From contig NZ_JACXAA010000009.1 in assembly GCF_014699035.1 (NCBI RefSeq), forward strand, positions 62,001 to 126,000: 64,000 nucleotides of DNA, given 5' to 3'. Below the pieces are notes generated by a model that worked only from the letters and a program-made list of their open reading frames with translations, did not search any database and was not told where the DNA came from. The stretch is from Spirosoma validum. GTDB lineage: Bacteria > Bacteroidota > Bacteroidia > Cytophagales > Spirosomataceae. This document shows positions 16,614 to 25,589 of this stretch, piece by piece. Position 1 is the first letter of the stretch, and every line of letters begins with the position of its first letter. The position numbers were made by a program, and so were the translations under genes.

Positions 16614-16846
16614 CATTTCTTTTTCTTCTTTCGGTCTTCTACCATTTGTTTAATGGTAGGCGAAACGGCTTTCTCCCGTTCGAGCCGTTTGTTCTTAAAA
16701 TATTGAAAGGCCAGTAAAAATCCTAAACACAGCATCAAGAGCCAATAACTATCGGCAAACGTCGTGCGTTGGTACTCGGCAATCCAAAGAATCAGAAAGC
16801 CAGCCGCGGCTGAAAGAAGCAGAATGTCAGAAAGCTTTAATTTCAT
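16613..16846 (-). CDS. Small two-helix membrane protein
   Basis: 77 residues with hydrophobic segments at about 5-23 and 33-50, followed by a strongly basic tail ending in five Lys. No family recognised. It lies 17 bases downstream of ccmF on the same strand and may be its transcriptional passenger. The double hydrophobic pattern and its place in the operon support a real gene; function unknown. Confidence 0.6.
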   Translation of the reverse strand: MKLKLSDILLLSAAAGFLILWIAEYQRTTFADSYWLLMLCLGFLLAFQYFKNKRLEREKAVSPTIKQMVEDRKKKKK

Positions 16847-16863
16847 TACGTAGCCACTGTGGC

Positions 16864-19524
16864 CTAAATTTCTTTTACGCCCATTTTTCTGAACTCCCGG
16901 TACCGACGTATCGAAGCAATCAGGAAGCCCAGTACAACGATTAACGTTCCAATCCAGAGAATGTTAATAAGCGGCTTTTCAAATGCTTTCATTACGATGT
17001 AATCGCGTTGGGTACGATTAACGGCGAACGTAAATTTACCGCTGCGTGGGTCGATTTCGTTCAACTGAATACGAACTCCCAGTTCATCACTCATTTCGGC
17101 AGGGTGGGCTACCATGCGATTTTTAATCACAAATGCCGGGCTGAGAATATGTTCCCCGTTTTTGTCGAGTACGCGTACTTTTGCTCGCACAGCTGCATCC
17201 GAAGGACCGATTTCCATACCTTCGACTTCATTAGCCCGCACAACATCATCCAGAATGGCTACGAAATCATTCAGGAAGAAGGTGTCTTTTACAGCTACAC
17301 TATAAGTTTCTGTCTTTTCCCACTTGTTTTCAGCAGTCGGGTCCGGAACCGAATTCACGTACGTATAAATGTCACGGTCGACTTTGTGGCGCGTATCCGG
17401 CGATGCCAGCAGCCCCATTCGTTCGTTAACCTGTGCACGGGGGTAGAGACTAAAGACTTTTCCGCTAGGCTCCCGGTACTCAACTTCGTAATACGTGTTT
17501 TCGGGATACAGGGCTAACGTATCGCCTTTCTTGTGATAAACTTTCCCGTTCTGCTCGATGTCGCGCATGGCGATGCCGTGGAAATCGCCTTCAATAACCG
17601 TAACATCCTTACGCGGAATGTAGCCGGGTACGTCACGCGCTTCAATACGTTGCCCACGATACGTGAGTTGATACTGACCCATTCGCTCGGGCTGATTCAG
17701 CCAGAGCAGCGTGTTTTCCTTATTTTCTTTGTTGTCGTTTTTGGTGAACTCATCCTGCTTCGAGATGAGCAGCCCACTATTATTCATCGAGATTACCTTC
17801 GAGAAACCCGCTGAATACAGAATACCTACCAGCATCAGTGCTATACCCATATGGGCAATGGCACCACCTGACAGTCGGTAATTTCCCCGGATAATACCCA
17901 GCAGAATCGTTCCGTTGGTCATCAGGGCAAAGATCGAAGCGACGAGCAATACCATGTAGACCGGATTCTTGATTTCACCAAAGGCGATCAACCCCGCACT
18001 GATGAGCAATGTCAGAATGCCAGGCGTAATGAGTGCATCCCATTTTTTGTTCTCCACCTTGCGCCACCACATATACTGGCCGACACCCGTCAGCAGAGCA
18101 ATTGCCACAAAAAACCAAACCTGAAATTTATTGTAGTGGGCAATCTGGTCGGCAGGGAGGGCAAGGTTGGATATCTTACCAAACGATTCCAGAATCTTGT
18201 TATAAACCGGAATCGACGTAGTGGCAATAACCTGAAAAGCCGCCAGACAAAGCACCGTAGCCCCAATGAACAGCCAGAATTCTTTGGTATAAACTGATGC
18301 TTCCTGCTCATCACTCGGAATATATTTCCACTTGCTGACCGTTAATGCCACAGCCATTGCGACGAAGGCAAGCAGGTAAATCAGTAGCTGTCCGGATAAG
18401 CCTAAATCTGTAAATGAGTGAACCGATGCATTACCTAAAATGCCGCTACGTGTCAGAAAGGTGGCATATAAAATCAACAGGAACGTACTGATGGTCAGAA
18501 TAACCGCTGTTTTCAGTCCGGTCGAACTACGTTTGGCGATTAGCATGGTATGCAAAGCAGCCACCATAACAAGCCAGGGCACATAAACGGCATTTTCGAC
18601 AGGGTCCCAGTTCCAGTAACCACCGAAATTGAGGGTTTCGTAGGCCCAATAGCCACCCATCATGATACCAACGCCAAGGACCATAGCTCCAACGAGTGTC
18701 CAGGGTAGCGCCGGACGAATCCATTCGAGGGGTTGGTTACGCCATAAACCCGCAATGCAATAGGCGAACGGAACTAAGGTTAATGCAAAACCCAGAAACA
18801 GCGTTGGCGGGTGAATAACCATCCAATAGTTCTGAAGCAGCGGATTCAGGCCATTTCCATCTTTAGGAATGAAGTTAGGGTCCATCGTGAAGACCGGCGC
18901 ATCCGGGATGGCTTCCTTCAGCGTGAGGAATGGTGATGAGCCTATTTTGAAGGTATCCCCCAAAATAATCCCCAAAATCATCGAAGCCAGAAAGGCCTGA
19001 ACCAACGCGAAAACAGCCATCATCGGGGCCTCCCAGCGACTCCCGCTCGTACGTATCAAAATGAGTCCAAGCAAAGCGTCCCAGAATAACCAGAGCAAAA
19101 ACGAGCCTTCCTGACCTTCCCAGAAGCACGAAATCATGTATTGAACCGGCAACGCCAGTGACGAATGACTCCAGGCGTAGTGGTACTCGAAGTAGTGGTT
19201 GTAGATGATGTAATACAGACTTGAGCCGATACCAACCACAGCCGCTGCGTGTATGTAGAATGACCAGCGGGCCAACAGCCGCCAATCATCCCTGGCAGGG
19301 GGCACAGAAGTTTGGGTGACAGGCTTCGCTTTCTTTCGGGCTACTTTGCCACCAAAACTTGATTCACCAGCGTAAGCCAATTGGGGTTCTTCAACGGATT
19401 CAACCTCTACAGCTGTCTTTCGACCAAGTGCTGACAGGAAATAACCCACCGTTGCGACTAAAGCCGTAACGAATGACAGGATAACGAAAAAATGGCCGAG
19501 TTGCCCGACGGTTGTGTGTATCAT
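16864..19524 (-). CDS. ccmF: Cytochrome c maturation protein CcmF (heme lyase subunit)
   Basis: 886 residues from the ATG at 19524; an upstream in-frame ATG at 19557 adds a non-conserved stretch. Many transmembrane helices, the tryptophan-rich heme-handling motif GGYWNWDPVENAVYVPWL (near residue 315), flanking His, and a long periplasmic insertion (about 620-840) before the last helix. CcmF transfers heme from holo-CcmE to apocytochrome c. It is longer than the E. coli protein (about 650), mainly in the N-terminal linker and the periplasmic domain. It is the last conserved gene of a ccmB-C-D-E-F run read on the minus strand. Confidence 0.95.
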   Translation of the reverse strand: MIHTTVGQLGHFFVILSFVTALVATVGYFLSALGRKTAVEVESVEEPQLAYAGESSFGGKVARKKAKPVTQTSVPPARDDWRLLARWSFYIHAAAVVGIGSSLYYIIYNHYFEYHYAWSHSSLALPVQYMISCFWEGQEGSFLLWLFWDALLGLILIRTSGSRWEAPMMAVFALVQAFLASMILGIILGDTFKIGSSPFLTLKEAIPDAPVFTMDPNFIPKDGNGLNPLLQNYWMVIHPPTLFLGFALTLVPFAYCIAGLWRNQPLEWIRPALPWTLVGAMVLGVGIMMGGYWAYETLNFGGYWNWDPVENAVYVPWLVMVAALHTMLIAKRSSTGLKTAVILTISTFLLILYATFLTRSGILGNASVHSFTDLGLSGQLLIYLLAFVAMAVALTVSKWKYIPSDEQEASVYTKEFWLFIGATVLCLAAFQVIATTSIPVYNKILESFGKISNLALPADQIAHYNKFQVWFFVAIALLTGVGQYMWWRKVENKKWDALITPGILTLLISAGLIAFGEIKNPVYMVLLVASIFALMTNGTILLGIIRGNYRLSGGAIAHMGIALMLVGILYSAGFSKVISMNNSGLLISKQDEFTKNDNKENKENTLLWLNQPERMGQYQLTYRGQRIEARDVPGYIPRKDVTVIEGDFHGIAMRDIEQNGKVYHKKGDTLALYPENTYYEVEYREPSGKVFSLYPRAQVNERMGLLASPDTRHKVDRDIYTYVNSVPDPTAENKWEKTETYSVAVKDTFFLNDFVAILDDVVRANEVEGMEIGPSDAAVRAKVRVLDKNGEHILSPAFVIKNRMVAHPAEMSDELGVRIQLNEIDPRSGKFTFAVNRTQRDYIVMKAFEKPLINILWIGTLIVVLGFLIASIRRYREFRKMGVKEI

Positions 19525-19566
19525 GAATTGAATTTCTGAATGACTGAATCCAATCATTCAATCATT

Positions 19567-20007
19567 TTATAACTGTGCTGTTTTCGCTTCGTGTTCAGTG
19601 GTTTCCAGTTTGCCATCCTGGTATTTCGACGGGCATTTCAGCAGGATCTTATTGCACTGAAAATGATCGCCCTGAATGCTCCCGATAATGACAACTTGTT
19701 CTGAGCGTTCGAAATCCTGTGGTTTGGGACTGTTATAAACGACCTTTTGCGCGTGATTATCGTTGTCTACGAGCGTAAATTCGAAGTGGTTGGGGTCAAT
19801 GGCCGGATTATAGAGCATATCGACAATCTGCCCCTGCTCGTTCTTTTTAACTTTGCCAACAACGTGGATCATTTTATCGTCGCCATCCTGAGCAAGTGCG
19901 GTAGCCTGTTTAAACGTAACGTATGAACTGGCGTCGCCTGCAGTTGAAACGATTATACCGATGGCTACGGCGATGACGACAATACCTAAAATATGAGAGA
20001 GTTTCAT
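19567..20007 (-). CDS. ccmE: Heme chaperone CcmE, CxxxY variant
   Basis: 146 residues: an N-terminal membrane anchor (about 5-23) and an OB-fold periplasmic domain (MIHVVGKVKK, FTLVDNDN, VVIIGSIQGDHFQCNKILLKCPSKY). In most bacteria a His in HxxxY binds heme covalently. Here the aligned place reads Cys125-Pro-Ser-Lys-Tyr129, the CxxxY form known from some archaea and deltaproteobacteria. It lies between ccmD-like and ccmF genes. The function, carrying heme to CcmF, is firm; the Cys variant implies a different heme linkage (inference). Confidence 0.93.
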   Translation of the reverse strand: MKLSHILGIVVIAVAIGIIVSTAGDASSYVTFKQATALAQDGDDKMIHVVGKVKKNEQGQIVDMLYNPAIDPNHFEFTLVDNDNHAQKVVYNSPKPQDFERSEQVVIIGSIQGDHFQCNKILLKCPSKYQDGKLETTEHEAKTAQL

Positions 20008-20042
20008 GTCCTTAGACGTGGGAAGTTGATGAAGAATAAAGA

Positions 20043-20318
20043 TTACCGGTCGATGTCCTGGGTCTTTGGTCTTACCTCTTTCTTCTGGTTTTTAATTTCT
20101 TTTTCCAGTTTACCGATTTGACTGTCCAGCCGTACGAGATAAAGAATGATGCCTGCGAAGACAGCTGCGATAACGGCCACTACAACCCAGATTTTGCCAT
20201 CGGCCCGAAGCCGGTCAGCCATTTCAACCCCTTGCGCGACAGGCTGTTGAGCCATAAGATTCTGGCTAAGAAGGATCAAGGCTGCTAATGGAAATTTACG
20301 AAGCAATGACAGGTACAT
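20043..20318 (-). CDS. CcmD-family small membrane protein
   Basis: 91 residues from the ATG at 20318 (MYLSLLRKF). A signal-peptide-like start (cleavage likely after MAQ), a short external segment with MADRLRADGKIW, one membrane helix (about 43-63) and a charged cytosolic coiled tail. CcmD helps release holo-CcmE from the CcmABC exporter. Larger than E. coli CcmD (69 residues), as is usual in Bacteroidota. Its position between ccmC and ccmE is the strongest evidence. Confidence 0.8.
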   Translation of the reverse strand: MYLSLLRKFPLAALILLSQNLMAQQPVAQGVEMADRLRADGKIWVVVAVIAAVFAGIILYLVRLDSQIGKLEKEIKNQKKEVRPKTQDIDR

Positions 20319-20386
20319 GTTAGTGGTCGGTATTCTAAAATTTAACGCAAAAATAGTACAATTCATTCCGCACGTAGCGCATGAGT

Positions 20387-21046
20387 TTAATCATCCAAAG
20401 CCATTTTCACCCGGCGCATACGCACCCCTAGCTCCGTGATCCAAACGCCCAGCAGCGTAAAGCCGATAATGGCCGGATAAAATACCATACGCATATTACT
20501 ATCCATGTCGTATTTGCCAAAAGCAGGGTTTCCTCCATTACCGGGATGTAACGAATCCGTTAGGCGTGGAACAATGAAAATGAGCGGAACAAATACGGCA
20601 AAAGCAAAAATGTTATACACCGCTGAAATCCGGGCGCGACGTTGTTCGTCATCAAACGAGCCGCGCAGAATCAGATAGGCGAGGTACATCAGCATACCGA
20701 CCGCTACGCAGTTCAGCTTAGGATCGTTCGGCCAGGGCTCACCCCAGGTGAAGTTGGCCCACAACGATCCCGTTGCACATCCCAGAAGCCCAAACAGAAT
20801 AGCGGTATTGGCAAATTCAACCGCCACCAGATCATCACCGAGCCGACCGTTACGTAGGTAGCGAATGGAGTAAACGGCTGATGTTAACAGCAGGGTAATC
20901 ATCGCGAACCAGAGCGGAACGTGAAAATACACGTTCCGAATGCTCTCATTCAGGATAGGTTGACGAGGTACTACGCCCAACAAGCCTTTTAGCACTACGT
21001 AACTTAGAATCAGAACCGCAAGGGCCTTCCACCAATTTTTGTTCAT
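20387..21046 (-). CDS. ccmC: Heme exporter protein CcmC/CcsA family
   Basis: 219 residues from the ATG at 21046 (MNKNWWKAL). Six hydrophobic segments and the tryptophan-rich WWD-type motif GSLWANFTWGEPWPNDPKL (about 85-105), plus conserved His in YFHVPLWFAM near residue 42. CcmC presents heme to CcmE in the periplasm. The motif reads WPND where many homologues have WxWD. Lies between ccmB and the ccmD-like gene. Confidence 0.92.
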   Translation of the reverse strand: MNKNWWKALAVLILSYVVLKGLLGVVPRQPILNESIRNVYFHVPLWFAMITLLLTSAVYSIRYLRNGRLGDDLVAVEFANTAILFGLLGCATGSLWANFTWGEPWPNDPKLNCVAVGMLMYLAYLILRGSFDDEQRRARISAVYNIFAFAVFVPLIFIVPRLTDSLHPGNGGNPAFGKYDMDSNMRMVFYPAIIGFTLLGVWITELGVRMRRVKMALDD

Positions 21047-21050
21047 AAAC

Positions 21051-21117
21051 GTAGCCTGGACGGCCACGTCCGGGTATTTACTAATTTATTATACCCGGAC
21101 GTGGCCGTCCAGGCTAC
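21051..21117. repeat. Perfect 27-bp-arm inverted repeat between ccmB and ccmC
   Basis: Arms 21051-21077 and 21091-21117 are exact reverse complements (beginning GTAGCCTGGACGGCC) around a 13-base AT-rich loop. GC-rich, no T-tract. It fills the junction between ccmB and ccmC, so it would form a very stable hairpin in their mRNA. The GTAG...CTAC ends recall REP-like palindromes of Bacteroidota (inference). Confidence 0.92.
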
Positions 21118-21122
21118 AGCAT

Positions 21123-21797
21123 CTAACTCCGCCATAAAAACGGAAATAATAACCACGATAAGGTTAGTACAATGGCATCAACAGCCAGTACAATGATAAT
21201 CTCGTTCCAACTGACGCTACGATCGAGACCGTCTAATGCGTTTTTTGAAATTTTCAGCACCATCAGCAGTAGAGGTAGAATAATCGGAAAACTCAACACC
21301 GCCATCAACGTCGCCGGATTCTCAGCTTTACTGGCAATGCCCGACACGAGCGTTAGGGAAGCCGCAAATCCAATCGCGCCTAATAACAACGTCAATATGT
21401 ATAAAGGCACATCGTTGACCGGGTTACCCAATACAAACGCGTAAATGCTAAAACCCAATAGCGCTAACACGATCATAAGCGCCATGTTGTACAGAATCTT
21501 CGACAGAATGATCTGTTGTGGGCTGGCCAGCGTATAATAGTACAATTGTCGTCCGGCGCGTTCCTGCACAAAGCTTTTGGCAATGGCGTTGATCGCCGTG
21601 AACAGGAGAATAATCCAGAACAGTGTATTCCAGACAATCGGCGTAAGCTGCCCGCGTCGAGCGTTAAAACTCAGGTAACACACGAATACGGCTCCAACGA
21701 TGTATAACAGCATGCCATTAAGCGCATAACGTTGTCGCCACTCCAGCAGAAATTCCTTCCGCATTAGGGCACTCAACTGTTGTACAGACTTTGTCAT
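21123..21797 (-). CDS. ccmB: Heme exporter protein CcmB
   Basis: 224 residues with six predicted membrane helices and CcmB family features: the start LMRKEFLLEWRQRYALNG, then FAQ-type SFVQERAGRQLYYYTLASP and ILSKILYNM. CcmB is the membrane part of the CcmAB ABC transporter that powers release of holo-CcmE. No ccmA is found beside it in the window. It is the first gene of the minus-strand ccm run; its start overlaps no other real gene, and the plus-strand permease begins 115 bases away. Confidence 0.92.
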   Translation of the reverse strand: MTKSVQQLSALMRKEFLLEWRQRYALNGMLLYIVGAVFVCYLSFNARRGQLTPIVWNTLFWIILLFTAINAIAKSFVQERAGRQLYYYTLASPQQIILSKILYNMALMIVLALLGFSIYAFVLGNPVNDVPLYILTLLLGAIGFAASLTLVSGIASKAENPATLMAVLSFPIILPLLLMVLKISKNALDGLDRSVSWNEIIIVLAVDAIVLTLSWLLFPFLWRS

Positions 21798-21911
21798 GCT
21801 CGTTCGTTCAATTATGCAAATTTACGTCACAACCCCGAAAGCAGGAAGGTTAACTACAGAAAAGAACGTAACGATTTATTGATCGTATTTCGTCTTAATT
21901 TTGGCAGTTGT

Positions 21912-22676
21912 ATGCCGTATACTGAACTCATCACCCTTTGCGGATTTTCCTTTCTGGCTGGTTTTATCGATGCAATTATCGGCGGTGGAGGATTGATTCA
22001 AACGCCTGCCATATTGTTTACTCTACCACAATATCCGATTCCGACGCTGATCGGTACGACCAAAATTCCGTCGTTGTTTGGGAGTTTGATGGGAGCGTTT
22101 CAGTATAGTCGGCGGGTGGCCGTATTAGGGCGGTTTATCGCTCCAATGATGGGAATCGCCTTTTGCGCATCGTGGCTCGGTGCATTGACACTTACACTTG
22201 TGCCGAATAGTTTCATGAGACCTCTTGCGCTGACCATTCTGGTTTCGGTATTTATCTACACACTTCTCAAAAAAGATTTCGGACAGGGGACGCCACGGGC
22301 CGTAACCGAACGGCAGCAACGGCAACGCATGTGGCTTATGGGCGTTGTCATTGGCTTCTATGATGGTTTCTTTGGGCCAGGAACGGGTAGTTTTTTGGTA
22401 CTAGGCTTTATTGCTCTTGTTGGTTTCGACTTTTTGAAAGCCAGTGCCCACGCTAAACTGGTCAATGCATCTACCAATTTGGCCTGCACGCTTTTTTTCG
22501 CGAGCAAAGGCTATATACTGTATACGGTTGCGATACCGATGGCTGTAGCAAACCTGTCAGGGGCTTTTCTAGGAGCACGCTTAGCCATTTTAAAAGGTAA
22601 TCAGTTTATCCGTGTTTTCTTCCTGCTGGTCATTGCTGCCACGATTCTGCGCTTTGCCTGGGATTTAACCAGATAG
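21912..22676 (+). CDS. TSUP-family (TauE/SafE) membrane permease
   Basis: 254 residues from the ATG at 21912 (MPYTELITLC); longer in-frame versions add hydrophilic, non-conserved sequence. Seven to eight hydrophobic segments and the family motifs GFIDAIIGGGGLIQTP near the N-terminus and GFYDGFFGPGTGSFLVLGF at the start of the second half. TSUP proteins move small sulfur or organic anions (sulfite, sulfoacetate) across the inner membrane. Substrate cannot be read from sequence. Divergent from ccmB. Confidence 0.9.
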   Translation: MPYTELITLCGFSFLAGFIDAIIGGGGLIQTPAILFTLPQYPIPTLIGTTKIPSLFGSLMGAFQYSRRVAVLGRFIAPMMGIAFCASWLGALTLTLVPNSFMRPLALTILVSVFIYTLLKKDFGQGTPRAVTERQQRQRMWLMGVVIGFYDGFFGPGTGSFLVLGFIALVGFDFLKASAHAKLVNASTNLACTLFFASKGYILYTVAIPMAVANLSGAFLGARLAILKGNQFIRVFFLLVIAATILRFAWDLTR

Positions 22677-22677
22677 A

Positions 22678-22709
22678 TTTGCATCAGCGAACTTTCGGTC
22701 GTAATCTTG
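22678..22709 (+). promoter_or_regulatory. Probable feoAB promoter
   Basis: TTTG at 22678, 20 bases, then TAATCTTG at 22702 (one mismatch to TAnnTTTG), 70 bases before the feoA ATG. The -33 part overlaps the stop region of the upstream permease gene. Just downstream (about 22711-22730) an AT-rich imperfect dyad, ATTAAATTGAATCTAAAT, could be an iron-regulator operator; that is a weak guess. Confidence 0.45.
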
Positions 22710-22778
22710 CATTAATTAAATTGAATCTAAATAAGCTTAGTAAAGACGTTTGACCAAATCCCAAGCGTTCATCAAATC

Positions 22779-23006
22779 ATGAGCAAACGTAGCGTAGCCG
22801 ACCTGAAAATTGGCGAACAAGCCACCATCCAGTCATTCAGCGATCAGTTAATGTCACTGAAACTGCTCGAAATGGGGTGCCTGCCCGGTGCGCAAATTTG
22901 TTTAACCGCTAAGGCTCCCCTTGGCGATCCGATTTGTCTGAAGGTAGCCGGATATTGCCTGGCCATGCGTAAATCCGAAGCCGCTACGATCCTTATAAAT
23001 AGTTAG
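22779..23006 (+). CDS. feoA: Ferrous iron transport protein A
   Basis: 75-residue SH3-like FeoA protein: SVADLKIGEQATI, LKLLEMGCLPGAQI and CLKVAGYCLAMRKSEA match the family. FeoA is a small cytosolic partner of the FeoB ferrous iron channel. It lies 79 bases before feoB on the same strand, the normal order. Slightly degenerate palindromic sequence separates them. Confidence 0.92.
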   Translation: MSKRSVADLKIGEQATIQSFSDQLMSLKLLEMGCLPGAQICLTAKAPLGDPICLKVAGYCLAMRKSEAATILINS

Positions 23007-23085
23007 AAATGAAGCGTGTAGAGTGAGGAATAGCTTGCGCTAGTTTTTTGTCCTTCACTTTGCATTCTTCATTCTTCATTACGTT

Positions 23086-25206
23086 GTGTTGAAATCATCT
23101 CCCACTATTGCGCTCGTAGGCAACCCGAATGCCGGTAAATCGTCGTTGTTCAACGAGTTGACGGGATTGCGTCAGAAAACCGGCAATTTCCCGGGCGTTA
23201 CGGTCGATAAGAAATCGGGCCCCTGGTCTATTGATAGTCAGACGATAGCTACTGTTGTTGATCTTCCCGGTATTTATTCGATCTACCCCAAGTCCTTAGA
23301 TGAGCAGATTGTTACCGATATTCTGGCTAATCCCGCCCATCCTGATTATCCCGACGTAGCGGTGGTTGTCGTCGATGCGTCGAACCTGCATCGGAATCTT
23401 CTTCTCTTTACCCAAATTGCGGATCTAGGTGTTCCGGTTGTATTGGCATTGAACATGCTGGACGTAGCGCACGAAGAAGGAAAAGACGTTAACGCTGTTC
23501 GATTGGCCATGCTTCTGAACGTACCCGTAGTACGTATCAATGCACGCAAAGGAGACGGACTTGACCATCTCAAAAAAGCAGTTATTGATCAAATTGAGAA
23601 GCCGAGCGTTTCGGGTAAGTTGTTCTTTGATCCGGCTCTGGAGGTGGCCGATCTGATTACAGAGACCAAAACCCAGTACCAGCTCGACAATAATTACCTG
23701 GCATTGCAGTACGTTATTCAGCACGATGGATTCACGTTCCTGAATCGCCAGCAACAAGTTGGCCTGGATGCGATTATTGATAAACATCACTTCAGCGAAC
23801 CGACGTTTCAGGCGGGCGAAACCATTTCGCGCTATAAACACATTGGAACAATCGTCGATGCGGTTGTAACGGACCGGCGCCCATCGGGTCAAACAACCTG
23901 GAGCCAGAAACTTGACCGAGTCTTACTCCATCCGGTTTGGGGTTACGCTATTTTTCTATTTGTCCTGTTGCTGATTTTTCAGGCCATTTTTGCCTGGGCA
24001 CAGCCGTTTATGGATGGCATCGATTCGGGCGTAGCCTGGCTTAATGGTCAACTAAAAGAGAGTTTACCCGCCGGACCACTTACTGATTTGCTTACCGATG
24101 GAATTCTGGCAGGCATTGGCGGTATCCTGGTGTTCATTCCACAGATCGCCTTTTTGTTTCTATTGGTTTCTTTGCTCGAAGAATCTGGATATATGTCACG
24201 CGTGATGGTGATTATGGATCGGATCATGCGGAAATTCGGTCTGAACGGACGTAGTGTGGTGCCGCTCATTTCGGGCGTAGCCTGTGCCGTGCCCGCCATT
24301 ATGGCAACTCGTAGCATCGGTACCCGGCGCGATCGGCTCATTACCATTCTGGTGACGCCACTAATGAGTTGCTCGGCTCGCCTGCCGATCTACACAATCC
24401 TGATTGCTCTGGTCGTACCGAGTCAGCGTGTCCTGGGCTTTTTCAATCTGCAGGGATTGGCGCTGATGGTTCTGTATTTATTGGGCTTAATTAGTGCGCT
24501 GCTAGCCGCTTACGTACTGAAACTGTTTCTCCACTCGAAGGAACGTAGCTTCTTTATCATGGAGTTGCCGACGTTTAAACTCCCCCGTTGGAATCATGTC
24601 GGACTGACCGTTTGGGAAAGTGTTCGGGCCTTTGTGTGGGAAGCCGGCCGTGTGATTCTGGCTATTTCGATTGTGCTCTGGGTGCTGGCCAGCTACGGCC
24701 CCGGCGATGCGATGGATCAGGCAGAAACCCGTGTTCGCCAGCAAAACGCTACGTTGCCAGCCCAGGATTTGCAAAATCGTATCGCATCCGAACGGCTTGA
24801 ATCATCGTACGCTGGTCAGTTTGGACACTTCATTGAGCCGGTTATTCGACCACTCGGCTATGACTGGAAAATTGGGATTGCCCTATTAAGTTCGTTTGCC
24901 GCCCGTGAAGTATTTGTCGGGACTATGTCTACTATTTATAGCATTGGCGACGGCGCTGATGATGAAGGCGTAACAATCCGTGACCGGCTTCGGCAGGAAC
25001 GTAATCCCAACACAGGTGGACCGATGTACACTCCCGCTTTAGCCTGGTCGTTGCTGATCTTCTACGTATTCGCGATGATGTGCATGAGCACCCTGGCCGC
25101 TACACAACGGGAAACCAAAAGCTGGAAATGGCCCGCTCTGCAGTTAGTGTATATGATGGGATTGGCTTACGTAGCAGCTTTTGCTACGTATCAGTTTCTG
25201 AAATAA
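23086..25206 (+). CDS. feoB: Ferrous iron transport protein B
   Basis: 706 residues. The N-terminal GTPase domain has G1 GNPNAGKSS (12-20), switch/G2 GVTVDKKSG, G3 DLPGIYS and G4 LNMLD. It is followed by a helical domain and a C-terminal membrane region with two Gate (nucleoside-recognition) repeats around VPAIMATRSIGTRRDRLITILVTPLMSCSARLPIY and FAAREVFVGTM. FeoB imports Fe(II). The start is GTG at 23086 or TTG at 23089; no in-frame ATG precedes the G1 loop. Shorter than E. coli FeoB (773). feoC is not evident. Confidence 0.96.
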   Translation: MLKSSPTIALVGNPNAGKSSLFNELTGLRQKTGNFPGVTVDKKSGPWSIDSQTIATVVDLPGIYSIYPKSLDEQIVTDILANPAHPDYPDVAVVVVDASNLHRNLLLFTQIADLGVPVVLALNMLDVAHEEGKDVNAVRLAMLLNVPVVRINARKGDGLDHLKKAVIDQIEKPSVSGKLFFDPALEVADLITETKTQYQLDNNYLALQYVIQHDGFTFLNRQQQVGLDAIIDKHHFSEPTFQAGETISRYKHIGTIVDAVVTDRRPSGQTTWSQKLDRVLLHPVWGYAIFLFVLLLIFQAIFAWAQPFMDGIDSGVAWLNGQLKESLPAGPLTDLLTDGILAGIGGILVFIPQIAFLFLLVSLLEESGYMSRVMVIMDRIMRKFGLNGRSVVPLISGVACAVPAIMATRSIGTRRDRLITILVTPLMSCSARLPIYTILIALVVPSQRVLGFFNLQGLALMVLYLLGLISALLAAYVLKLFLHSKERSFFIMELPTFKLPRWNHVGLTVWESVRAFVWEAGRVILAISIVLWVLASYGPGDAMDQAETRVRQQNATLPAQDLQNRIASERLESSYAGQFGHFIEPVIRPLGYDWKIGIALLSSFAAREVFVGTMSTIYSIGDGADDEGVTIRDRLRQERNPNTGGPMYTPALAWSLLIFYVFAMMCMSTLAATQRETKSWKWPALQLVYMMGLAYVAAFATYQFLK

Positions 25207-25212
25207 CGTCTA

Positions 25213-25374
25213 CTACCAGAGTAGTCCCTTTGAGACGAACGGGTAAATGTGGTAGAGAATGTAGAAAAACAAGGCTACTGTTAAGCTACCTAAAGCAGTC
25301 GTATAATCAAAAGAACTTCCGGTTTTCCGAGACTGGCGATCATTCCGCCAGTCTCGCTGCGCTGTCTGTTTCAT
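25213..25374 (-). CDS. Small hypothetical membrane protein downstream of feoB
   Basis: 53 residues from the ATG at 25374: a basic hydrophilic N-terminus, then one hydrophobic helix (about 30-46, GSLTVALFFYILYHIYPFV) and the tail SKGLLW. It is convergent with feoB, six bases from its stop. An 11-bp-arm inverted repeat lies in its first codons. The clean hydrophobic helix argues for a real peptide, but no family was recognised. Confidence 0.4.
   Translation of the reverse strand: MKQTAQRDWRNDRQSRKTGSSFDYTTALGSLTVALFFYILYHIYPFVSKGLLW
25328..25356. repeat. 11-bp-arm perfect inverted repeat
   Basis: CGAGACTGGCG (25328-25338) and its complement (25346-25356) flank a 7-base loop. It lies in the region downstream of feoB, overlapping the start of the small minus-strand frame. 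Confidence 0.7.
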
Positions 25375-25589
25375 GGTTTGGTGGACGTGTATAGTTTCTG
25401 GTGTGGTAGAGGAGTCATTACGGATGCAAAATTGGGGCATTACTCTTGATCGAAATAGCGCAAAAACCCGGAATTTCTACAATACGTATAACTACGTGCT
25501 CACACCCACAAGGCTGATCGTTTTATATGCCTTATGACACCATTCCGACAGGAAGTAACAACTTAAATTGCCCTTTTTATCGTAGACCG

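Noticed and set aside
17008..17517. 169-codon open frame on the plus strand inside ccmF
   Set aside because: Antisense to the conserved periplasmic part of ccmF; no promoter and no known family.
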